Origin: a virus
Direction: 5' to 3' (one strand)
Virus record (IMG/VR): IMGVR_UViG_3300009154_000107
Coordinates: 1-39,874 of that record
DNA length: 39,874 bases
A program made the translations under genes and the position numbers. Under the pieces are notes generated by a model that made no database searches, was not told where the DNA came from, and was given only the letters and a program-made list of their open reading frames with translations. This document shows positions 33,715-39,874 of the stretch, in pieces. Position 1 is the first letter of the stretch; each line of letters opens with the position of its first letter.

Positions 33715-34573
33715 AATATCGCGCGGATTTTTTACCATCGCACAAAATACCAACTCAGTTGACTATGTAAGATTGGCATATGGTCTTGCCTTGAGCCTAA
33801 AATACAGCCAAAGTAATATCAGCAGACTCAGCATCGGCATCACACCTGGTACCCAAGTTGAAGATCGTTATAAATGGGCATTTGATGAAATAGTTGAAAT
33901 CCCCTGGGGCGATGATTCAGAACAAAGCGACTGGAAATTGCAAAACGAATGGAAATCAATTTGGATGACACCATACGATGAAACCATAAAACTCGACAGT
34001 GACATGTTGTTTTTTTCAGACATTGATGCAGTTTGGCAACAACTTGGCCAACGCCAGCAGTCTGTGTCATTTGTCAACACAGTGCTGGACTGGCGCAGCA
34101 ATCCCATTACCGACGACTACTATCGCAAGGTGTTCACAGCAAACCGATTGCCCAACATCTACACAGCATTTACATATTTTAGAAAAACGTCAGAAGCCTA
34201 TGAGTTTTTCAATTTGACCAAGATGATTACATGGAACTGGGAAAGGTTCTTTGAAAACTTTCTTGAACCAAATACGCGGCCAACACATTTTAGTACAGAT
34301 GTAGCTTTTGCACTGGCAATGAAAATATTAGATCTAGATCAAACCAACACAACACCAAATGCTACTCCAACATTCGTACACATGAAAAGCCAACTACAGG
34401 GTTGGAACATTGACAACATTTCAGAAGACTGGAGAAAACACATAAAAGTATTTCTCAATGCCAACGCCAATCTCAAAATTGGCAACCATGCGCAGTTTTA
34501 CCCTCTACACTATCATGTCAAAGACTTTTTAACTGATGCCATGCTGAAAACCTACGAAGGACTACTGGCATGA
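33701..34573 (+). CDS. Glycosyltransferase-like protein (paralogue), 290 aa
   Basis: SRGFFTIAQNTNSVDYVRLA aligns with the start of the preceding protein. PYDETIKLDSDMLF carries the DxD motif (D99, D101). FTYFRKTSEAYEFFNLTKMI and FSTDVAFALAMKIL match its second half. It overlaps the previous gene by 14 bases and has AAAGGA before its ATG, and the next gene starts on its ATGA stop. Both paralogues keep the DxD, so both may be active and add different sugars or act in sequence. The substrate is unknown. Confidence 0.7.
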   Translation: MPPTEISRGFFTIAQNTNSVDYVRLAYGLALSLKYSQSNISRLSIGITPGTQVEDRYKWAFDEIVEIPWGDDSEQSDWKLQNEWKSIWMTPYDETIKLDSDMLFFSDIDAVWQQLGQRQQSVSFVNTVLDWRSNPITDDYYRKVFTANRLPNIYTAFTYFRKTSEAYEFFNLTKMITWNWERFFENFLEPNTRPTHFSTDVAFALAMKILDLDQTNTTPNATPTFVHMKSQLQGWNIDNISEDWRKHIKVFLNANANLKIGNHAQFYPLHYHVKDFLTDAMLKTYEGLLA

Positions 34574-35022
34574 TCGTAGCATGGTTAATCTATGATCAGC
34601 AGACAGGCGACATCAAAAAAGTTTCCTGGCGTGAAATCATTGGCCAAAGCATTGCAATTGACATTTCACTAGCAGAAGATTTTATGAACGGCAGAGTTAG
34701 ACTACAGGACTGGTTTGTAACAAATATACCGTCAAATCCAACTCTGGCCATTCGTCCAAAAATAGCAACTACCAAACTAGAGTCATTTTGTAGCCTAATA
34801 GATCCTTGTGATGAATACATAAATGACCCAATATCTCTGCAAAAGAATTTGGTCTGTATTACTCACGATGACCAAACTAGAAAAAAAATGCTCTATATGA
34901 CCAAACAGAATGATCCCAGTTGGTTAATTGCCAGTTGGGATCTATCGGATTGTGCTGCACACCACAATAAAATATCATTAGCAGTAGAAAATCACCACCT
35001 CTATAGTTTTTATCTAGGATGA
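34570..35022 (+). CDS. Unknown protein within the glycosyltransferase-like operon, 150 aa
   Basis: I do not recognise a domain. The N-terminus VAWLIYDQQTGDIKKVSWRE suggests a beta-hairpin fold, and ALAIRP-type and LVCITHDDQTRKKMLYMT strands follow; there are no catalytic, transmembrane or signal features. It starts within the ATGA stop of the preceding glycosyltransferase gene and ends three bases before the next, so it belongs to the same transcript. A structural or accessory role in glycan handling can be guessed from context only. Confidence 0.55.
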   Translation: MIVAWLIYDQQTGDIKKVSWREIIGQSIAIDISLAEDFMNGRVRLQDWFVTNIPSNPTLAIRPKIATTKLESFCSLIDPCDEYINDPISLQKNLVCITHDDQTRKKMLYMTKQNDPSWLIASWDLSDCAAHHNKISLAVENHHLYSFYLG

Positions 35023-35025
35023 CCT

Positions 35026-35940
35026 ATGAAACACAGAATGGATTCGTTTGATTTTGTTTTTCTCAGTTTTGATGAACCAAATGCAGAATTACTCTGGGCC
35101 AACTTGCTCGCTAGGGTGCCTTGGGCAAAACGTGTGCATGGCGTTTGCGGTTTTGACACAGCGCATCTAGCCTGTGCCGATGCAAGTGATACGGATTTTT
35201 TTATAACTGTCGACGGCGACAATGAGATTTATGCCGAATTTCTCAATCTTGAAATCGATATTGAGGATCATCAGAAAGACCATGCTTGGACCTGGGCAGG
35301 ACGCAACAGTATCAATGGTCTGGTATATGGTAATGGTGGATTGAAATTATGGAGCAAGGCATTTGTGCGACAGATGAAAAGCCACGAGAATGCTGAAGAT
35401 CCAAGAAAGGCTGTGGAATTTTGCTGGGATTCTCGCTATCATGATCAACGTGGCTGTTACAGCACCAGCCATGTGAATGGCAGTGCACAGCAGGCCTGGC
35501 GCAGTGGCTTTCGCGAAGGTGTGAAGATGTGTTTAGATCGCGGCCAAAAGGTAGCTGTGAGAGATTTCCATAAAAAAATTTGGTACGGTAACATTAACCG
35601 CCTGTGCATTTGGGCCAGTGTGGGCCAAGACGTTGAACATGGTATTTGGGCCATGTATGGGGCACGAATGGGGTCTAGTCTTGCCATGTTCAGTGACGAG
35701 GATCATACCATTATCAGCAACTATAACCAAATGCAGGCACTTTGGTTGGATATCAAAGATACCGATCCGCATCAAGGTTGCCAAAGTCTGGAGTCAGATC
35801 TCAAATACAAGTTAGGTCTAGATATTACAACCATGCAGACGGAAAATTCTAAGTTTTTCAAACGTGTTTACATGAATCCACCAAGGCCCTGGATGCCTAA
35901 CGAAGAGATAGCGCATTATATGGCCACCCGTAATGTATGA
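35026..35940 (+). CDS. DGD-motif glycosyltransferase-like protein, 304 aa
   Basis: The N-terminal domain contains DFVFLSFDEPNAELLWANL, WAKRVHGVCGFDTAHLACA and FFITVDGDNEI (D63, D65), then WAGRNSINGLVYGNGGLKLW. I associate this EPNA - KRVHG - VDGD - SINxLxYGxGxxKLW pattern with aquatic phages. The DxD-like motif after a beta strand suggests a GT-A-type nucleotide-diphospho-sugar transferase; no enzymatic proof is visible. The C-terminal half (SGFREGVKMCLDRG onward) is helical. It shares the N-terminal pattern with the next gene and overlaps it by eight bases. Confidence 0.6.
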   Translation: MKHRMDSFDFVFLSFDEPNAELLWANLLARVPWAKRVHGVCGFDTAHLACADASDTDFFITVDGDNEIYAEFLNLEIDIEDHQKDHAWTWAGRNSINGLVYGNGGLKLWSKAFVRQMKSHENAEDPRKAVEFCWDSRYHDQRGCYSTSHVNGSAQQAWRSGFREGVKMCLDRGQKVAVRDFHKKIWYGNINRLCIWASVGQDVEHGIWAMYGARMGSSLAMFSDEDHTIISNYNQMQALWLDIKDTDPHQGCQSLESDLKYKLGLDITTMQTENSKFFKRVYMNPPRPWMPNEEIAHYMATRNV

Positions 35941-36982
35941 TTTGTTTTTCATTACAGACAATCAGACCTATTGGCATTCAGTAAAGTCCTGCTTCCCACA
36001 TGCCAAACGCATGCCAAAGTCAGATGATTATATATCACGCTGTGCCAGTGCTGCCTTTACGCGCATGCTGTGGATAGTGCCTGAGCAGTTGAGTTTTGAC
36101 GATTCCTGGAACTTTTCATTTATGCCCGAAGGTGATGAACAAAATTATCTGCATCTATGGAGCGCTAGACATCCACGAACAGCAGATGCAGTAGATGGTT
36201 GCATACAGTTATGGCCACGCAAATTAGCCAAAACCACAATGAATTTTGATTTAACCAGTTTGCCAGCCAATATCAAAACACACGATGAGCAAACTTCTAC
36301 CTATGCTGACCAGTTTGATATCTTTTTTGTTTCATACCTCGAACCAAATGCAGACGAAAACTTCAAAAGATTACAGGCCAGATTTCCCATGGCCAAACGA
36401 GTACACGGAATCAAAGGCATTGACCTTGCACATCGTACCTGTGCAGAACAGTCAACCACTAGCATGTTTTGGACTGTAGATGGGGATACAACCATAGATG
36501 AAACCTGGCATTTTGACCATGTACCCAGTAGGTATGATCGTAATTATATACATATTTGGCACAGCAGGAATCCCATCAACAGTCTTGAATATGGTTATGG
36601 TGCTGTTAAATTATGGCCTGCTGCCAAGGTTCTGGCCTATAATGGCCGATGGTTGGACTTTACAACCAGCGTCGGACAAATCAAAATTTTAGATCAAACC
36701 ATAGCCACCACACATTTTAATTCGTCACCATTTGAAACATGGAAAAGTGCATTTCGAGAATGTGTAAAATTGTTGCGAAATTTAGAAATAAATCCAGATG
36801 ATATGGAATCACAAAATCGTTTGAACTCTTGGACCAATACGGAGTCAAACGCGCAACATGCAGATTGGTGCCGTCGAGGCAGCAGGGATTCGGTTGATTG
36901 GTACTTGAACAATCATGGTAATTTCTCTAAAATAAATGATTTTGACTTTTTAAGTATCATGTTTAATGAACTAGAAAAATAA
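35933..36982 (+). CDS. DGD-motif glycosyltransferase-like protein with a degenerate first copy, 349 aa
   Basis: The protein contains the domain of the preceding gene twice. Copy 2 (about 128-232) is complete: FDIFFVSYLEPNADENF, AKRVHGIKGIDLAHRTCA, FWTVDGD (D183, D185), NPINSLEYGYGAVKLW. Copy 1 (about 2-98) keeps YDLFFITDN, HAKRM, a LHLWSARHP segment and IQLWP. It lacks the KRVHGIKG core and has WIVPEQ where VDGD should be, so it should not bind metal or sugar nucleotide. A helical tail (about 240-349) with SPFETWKSAFRECVKLLRNL resembles that of the preceding protein. The first copy may have a structural or regulatory role. Confidence 0.6.
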   Translation: MYDLFFITDNQTYWHSVKSCFPHAKRMPKSDDYISRCASAAFTRMLWIVPEQLSFDDSWNFSFMPEGDEQNYLHLWSARHPRTADAVDGCIQLWPRKLAKTTMNFDLTSLPANIKTHDEQTSTYADQFDIFFVSYLEPNADENFKRLQARFPMAKRVHGIKGIDLAHRTCAEQSTTSMFWTVDGDTTIDETWHFDHVPSRYDRNYIHIWHSRNPINSLEYGYGAVKLWPAAKVLAYNGRWLDFTTSVGQIKILDQTIATTHFNSSPFETWKSAFRECVKLLRNLEINPDDMESQNRLNSWTNTESNAQHADWCRRGSRDSVDWYLNNHGNFSKINDFDFLSIMFNELEK

Positions 36983-37125
36983 ACTTTAAACTCTTGTGAA
37001 TCAATGGTTTTTTTATGAAAATATGTATGAATTTTTATGAGGTGAGTCTAATACTATGACCAAAAAAAAACTCAACTGGTTGGGAACAGGTAAATATATG
37101 CAAGAGAACTGAAAGGTTGGTCAAC

Positions 37126-37476
37126 ATGAGTAGGTCAAAATCAAGTATGGATTGGTGGAATACGATATTTGATAATCTAATATTAGAAAGTGATCCGCCC
37201 CCTACCAAGTACATAAAAGATGCTGTAATTGTTACCAAAAATGGTGCCAAATTCCGTATTAGCGCGGAGGATTTTGTAGCTATGATTGAACAGCAGAAAT
37301 ACATAAAATTTGAAGACAGCGACATCTATGCCTGCAGTTTAAACATTGATTTTACCCGCATCAAACGTGATGTAACTAGATGGGCCAACAAGTTCATAGA
37401 AGACATTGAAATTGAAGCGGCAAAAATGGTTGAAAACGAGGAGAATCTTCCAAAAAAGCAACCTAAATTCAAATAA
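37126..37476 (+). CDS. Conserved phage protein of unknown function, 116 aa
   Basis: The sequence includes DAVIVTKNGAKFRISAEDFV, YIKFEDSDIYACSLNIDFTR and VTRWANKFIEDIEIEAAKMV. The first part looks like a small beta module and the rest is helical and acidic, with a basic end (KKQPKFK). I recognise this as a recurring small protein of T4-like phages without a known role. GAAAGG lies 9 bases before the ATG at 37126; an in-frame TTG nine bases earlier is less likely. It stands alone, converging with the gene at 37486. The 143-bp gap upstream (36983-37125) holds only a doubtful 18-codon frame (37056-37112). Confidence 0.6.
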   Translation: MSRSKSSMDWWNTIFDNLILESDPPPTKYIKDAVIVTKNGAKFRISAEDFVAMIEQQKYIKFEDSDIYACSLNIDFTRIKRDVTRWANKFIEDIEIEAAKMVENEENLPKKQPKFK

Positions 37477-37485
37477 TTGAGTGAA

Positions 37486-37896
37486 CTACCGTTGGTTAAT
37501 TTTCACATCGCTGAGCACAGCGACTATTTTGAAATGGTCCCAGGCTTCTTTGGCCATGGGATTTTGTTCTAGATCAGTGTCGAGCAGTATGGTTTCTAAC
37601 CAGTGCTCTCTGCGATGACGGTGGACTGCACCAAACTTGCGAGGCTGATGCAATTTGCCCCGATTCCAAAGATCAACAGCGACGCTGCGAAATTTTTCTC
37701 TGTCATCTGGCGAGTGTTTTGACCAAGGTGAATGCCCTGCACCCCCATGAAAATAACCATTCCAAATATCCCACCACTGGTCATCTTGTCTGGGGTCAAA
37801 GTCTGTGCCCGCAATAATGACCAGCACATCATCTATATCTACCTTGCCATCTACAATATCACTTAGGCATCGGCTGAAGCTAAGTCCTATCTTCAT
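37486..37896 (-). CDS. Conserved phage protein of unknown function, 136 aa
   Basis: The protein begins KIGLSFSRCLSDIVDGKVDI and continues DVLVIIAGTDFDPRQDDQWW, GKLHQPRKFGAVHR and AWDHFKIVAVLSDVKI. This pattern is familiar from marine T4-like phages but has no assigned role. I see no catalytic motif, although conserved Asp, Trp and His residues could suggest a metal site. I chose the ATG at 37896, which has AGAGG 8 bases upstream; an in-frame ATG at 37920 lacks a good site. Its start overlaps the end of the upstream gene by 17 bases, so the two are likely coupled. Confidence 0.6.
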   Translation of the reverse strand: MKIGLSFSRCLSDIVDGKVDIDDVLVIIAGTDFDPRQDDQWWDIWNGYFHGGAGHSPWSKHSPDDREKFRSVAVDLWNRGKLHQPRKFGAVHRHRREHWLETILLDTDLEQNPMAKEAWDHFKIVAVLSDVKINQR

Positions 37897-38233
37897 TGTC
37901 GATCCTCTCTTGATGATCAAATCTGTCTAGCGGGGGACGGTTTCTCACTATGCTGTTGTGCAGCTCCATATATCCGCATTCCATGCCAATGCCATAACTG
38001 TCCATGTCAAACCCAAACACTCGATACAACACATGACGATAACTGCCTTGGTCTTTCAGTTCACCTTTGCAGATGCGTTGTACAACACTGTAAAAGGCCA
38101 TCAGTTGTTTGTCAGTGGTGAGACTATTCCAATAGAGGTCACACTCGGTTGCATATTCTTTGGCTCGAGAGCGATAGGCTTCGCCAAACTCAACCAAAGT
38201 ATCTGTAAACTGCTTGTTGGCATCGCTGGTCAT
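37880..38233 (-). CDS. Conserved phage protein of unknown function, 117 aa
   Basis: The protein is mostly helical. The most distinctive segment is GSYRHVLYRVFGFDMDSYGI followed by GMECGYMELHNSI, which I know from small proteins of T4-like phages with no defined role. AAAGGA precedes the ATG at 38233 at about 9 bases. It lies 30 bases downstream of thyX on the same strand and overlaps the following gene, so the three genes probably share a transcript. Confidence 0.6.
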   Translation of the reverse strand: MTSDANKQFTDTLVEFGEAYRSRAKEYATECDLYWNSLTTDKQLMAFYSVVQRICKGELKDQGSYRHVLYRVFGFDMDSYGIGMECGYMELHNSIVRNRPPLDRFDHQERIDNEDRT

Positions 38234-38263
38234 GAGTGGTTTCCTTTTGGTTGATCGGCTTCG

Positions 38264-38917
38264 TCACAAGTCTTCTGCCAGCATGGGAAATTGGCTCAAA
38301 ATGATCTGCCAACAGGACTCTGCAATCTCACGGTGTTCTTTCTGTGTGCCGTTGCCGCGGCGTAGGTCGCAGTAGTGTACCCAACTGCGCAGAGTACCGG
38401 CCATATATAGTCTGCTATTGGTTAGACCCTCGGGCAACACTGCTCTGGCCTGTTCCTTGGCAATGTTGTGATCAATTGCCCATTTGTAGACATCCATGGC
38501 CTGCTGGATCAGCTGCGCCTGTTGATCTGCCCAGGCAATTTCCAGCTCCTGATCTGTGATCTCAATGCTGTTCTGACGGTTCTTGGTATCCTGCAGTCTA
38601 GCTTCGCGGTTGCTAAACCCTAAATTACCTGTAGGATCAGCATAGCGTTGGCTGAACTCCTGGAAACTAAAACTCTTATGACGCAGAATCTGGCGAGCAA
38701 TGTCACGAGTGGTGTTGATCTCAATGACCAATTGAACCATTTCTAATGGCGACCAGTGTGCGTGGCTTATAAGATAACGTATCAGTTTGGCACTGGTGCT
38801 GTGATTCTGCTGGTTGGTGGGATTTGATACCCTTGCACAATATGCTACCAGCTCTTCAGCTGTGGTGCATTCTGTAATCGTAGGTTTGGTAATGGCTATG
38901 AGACGACAGTTTTTCAT
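38264..38917 (-). CDS. thyX: Flavin-dependent thymidylate synthase ThyX
   Basis: The 217-aa length is usual for ThyX. HWSPLEM (54-60) corresponds to the family's HxSPxEH, and RHKSFSFQEFSQRY (79-92) to the ThyX signature RHRxxSxNExSxRY, with Lys replacing the third residue. EQARAVLP (155-162) and the C-terminal WVHYCDLRRGNGTQKEHREI complete the set. ThyX makes dTMP from dUMP using FAD, NADPH and methylene-tetrahydrofolate, supplying thymidine for phage replication. No other start exists near the ATG at 38917. A sigma70-like promoter lies so close that the mRNA may be leaderless. Confidence 0.93.
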   Translation of the reverse strand: MKNCRLIAITKPTITECTTAEELVAYCARVSNPTNQQNHSTSAKLIRYLISHAHWSPLEMVQLVIEINTTRDIARQILRHKSFSFQEFSQRYADPTGNLGFSNREARLQDTKNRQNSIEITDQELEIAWADQQAQLIQQAMDVYKWAIDHNIAKEQARAVLPEGLTNSRLYMAGTLRSWVHYCDLRRGNGTQKEHREIAESCWQIILSQFPMLAEDL

Positions 38918-38922
38918 ACCAT

Positions 38923-38951
38923 ATTATGTCTGCAACAGCGAGGCTAGTCAA
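38923..38951 (-). promoter_or_regulatory. Sigma70-type promoter for thyX, abutting its start codon
   Basis: On the minus strand TTGACT (38946-38951) lies 17 bp from CATAAT (38923-38928), each five of six matches. The predicted start is within about a base of the ATG at 38917. There is no ribosome site between them, so thyX translation from this promoter would be leaderless. Confidence 0.55.
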
Positions 38952-38985
38952 CCTGATTCACAGCTAACTTTTGATAGTTGACAAT

Positions 38986-39252
38986 CTATGATTGTTCAGA
39001 GGTGAACGTTTTTCTATCTAGGTGTTCGATAGAAGCAAGTATTACTGCTGCGGCCTTTATAAGCGATTGTCTCTGCTCTTGATAATCTAATTTCATATGC
39101 TTTCGTGCAACACATCTAGTGAGATATTGGCTAGATATTGCAATCCAGTCATTGATTGTGTGTTTTTGATCAAATTCACTACCAGGCAGATCATATTGAC
39201 GTCTACGTTCGGCCGCAATTTCATCCAATATGATCTGTCTAGTAGGTGTCAT
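38986..39252 (-). CDS. Small phage protein resembling the ERxRQ/DUF550-type family, 88 aa
   Basis: The segments IILDEIAAERRRQYDLPGSE and EQRQSLIKAAAVILASIEHL correspond to the beginning and end of a common phage family. That family has ER-x-RQ near its start and R-x-L-x-K/R-A-x-A-x-x-A-x-IE-x-L-D near its end, and is sometimes annotated as a MazG-like nucleotide hydrolase. The acidic metal-binding helix pairs of true MazG are not evident, so enzymatic activity is uncertain. I chose the ATG at 39252; a TTG at 39261 overlapping the upstream stop codon is a possible alternative. It follows the right-edge gene directly and precedes thyX. Confidence 0.5.
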   Translation of the reverse strand: MTPTRQIILDEIAAERRRQYDLPGSEFDQKHTINDWIAISSQYLTRCVARKHMKLDYQEQRQSLIKAAAVILASIEHLDRKTFTSEQS

Positions 39253-39257
39253 AGATA

Positions 39258-39874
39258 TCAAGATGCCTTGGGTTTCCTAGGAGATCTTGGCTTTTTGACT
39301 GCAGGTTGGTTAGATTCTGCTGCCTTTTCCTTGTCTAACCCCACCAACAAATCTTCTGTTGCTGTAGATTTAGACTTGCTTTGTTTTTTCATCAGTGCCG
39401 GATCCATACGATAAGCACGCTCGCGCATCTTTTGTGCATCAGATTCCAACAACTCTGCCTGCCGGATGAGACCCACAGCCTCATCCTTGCGATCAGCACG
39501 AGATTCACCGTCCATGTTGTTGGCATGTACGTTAAACTTCTTGAGATCTGCAGCCAAACTTGCGCGAGTTTCCGGATCTAAATCATCAAAACCAACCGGA
39601 GTGTTTTCATTCATTTTATCCATAGCATTGATGACCTCTGACAAAGGCCACCGTAGACCCTTGCGGGGTGTCATAGTGACCAAACTAGTTGGCACTTTCT
39701 GCAGACGCCCAGCCGAATGGAACTTGTTCAACAGTGTAGTATTACTGCCGTCTGGGCTCATACGGCGTGCTAACACATCTGCAAGGTTTTGGCTTTGTTG
39801 ACCCTCTGTGCTTTCAACTACACGACGCAGGCTGTCATTGTAGTTGTCAGGCAGAGCATCTGTATCAACGACCA
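39258..39874 (-). CDS. Unknown phage protein, 5' part cut by right window edge
   Basis: The frame is open to base 39874, so the true start lies outside the window. At least 204 codons are visible. No annotated domain is recognised. The middle (TPRKGLRWPLSEVINAMDKM, then DDLDPETRASLAADLKKFNV) looks helical. RADRKDEAVGLIRQAELLES continues into a Lys/Pro-rich tail (KKPRSPRKPKAS). The basic tail suggests a nucleic-acid-binding or scaffold role, but this is only a guess. The stop overlaps the possible TTG start of the next gene, indicating one transcript with it. Confidence 0.6.
   Translation of the reverse strand, partial: VVDTDALPDNYNDSLRRVVESTEGQQSQNLADVLARRMSPDGSNTTLLNKFHSAGRLQKVPTSLVTMTPRKGLRWPLSEVINAMDKMNENTPVGFDDLDPETRASLAADLKKFNVHANNMDGESRADRKDEAVGLIRQAELLESDAQKMRERAYRMDPALMKKQSKSKSTATEDLLVGLDKEKAAESNQPAVKKPRSPRKPKAS

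Noticed and set aside
37089-37096. GGTAAATA as a late promoter for the 116-aa gene
   Set aside because: Only six of eight consensus positions match and the first two bases differ. The evidence is weaker than for the other boxes.
37056-37112. 18-codon frame MTKKKLNWLGTGKYMQEN before the 116-aa gene
   Set aside because: Too short to support. A GAGGTGAG sequence lies upstream, but a poly-A run and chance can explain it.
38981-38995. Short inverted repeat ACAATC-TAT-GATTGT at the end of the 88-aa gene as a terminator
   Set aside because: The stem is only six pairs, AT-rich, and not followed by a T-run on either strand.

Overview
The window looks like part of the genome of a large T4-superfamily myovirus (contractile-tailed dsDNA phage), most likely from an aquatic bacterium. 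The reasons are a gp55-type late sigma factor, a gp47 recombination nuclease, an ordered set of T4-like baseplate genes (gp48/54-like, gp53, hub, gp5-like hub-lysozyme, gp25, gp6, a giant wedge-like protein), ThyX, and TATAAATA-type late promoter boxes. Genes are tightly packed with frequent ATGA/TAATG overlaps. I see no tRNA, rRNA, CRISPR array or insertion sequence. The host cannot be named from this sequence alone.

Layout. Positions 1-2728 (minus strand) hold gp47, cut by the left edge, and the late sigma factor gp55, which is interrupted by a complete intein with a LAGLIDADG-type endonuclease domain. A 445-bp divergent control region (2729-3173) carries a sigma70-type promoter for gp55, a 22-bp perfect palindrome and a late promoter box facing right. 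Positions 3174-10724 (plus strand) hold baseplate genes ending in a 1162-aa hub protein with two lysozyme-like domains. Positions 10725-14026 (minus strand) hold an apparent operon of three genes in the order HARP-like protein, RimK-like ATP-grasp ligase and SMARCAL1-like SNF2 helicase. Positions 14157-32298 (plus strand) hold gp25, gp6, a 3732-aa giant structural protein, a duplicated mini-gene, and tail-fibre or appendage genes. Positions 32471-36982 (plus strand) form a six-gene run containing four glycosyltransferase-like genes in two paralogous pairs. Positions 37126-39874 hold small conserved phage genes and thyX, mostly on the minus strand and running off the right edge.

How it fits together. 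Minus-strand genes (nuclease, sigma factor, helicase, thyX) carry sigma70-like promoters and look early or middle. Plus-strand virion genes carry boxes of the (T/C/G)ATAAATA or CTAAATA type, expected to be read by the gp55 encoded in the same window. Two points stand out. The late sigma factor should be inactive until its intein splices. Several late boxes sit so close to start codons, with no Shine-Dalgarno sequence, that the late mRNAs should be leaderless.
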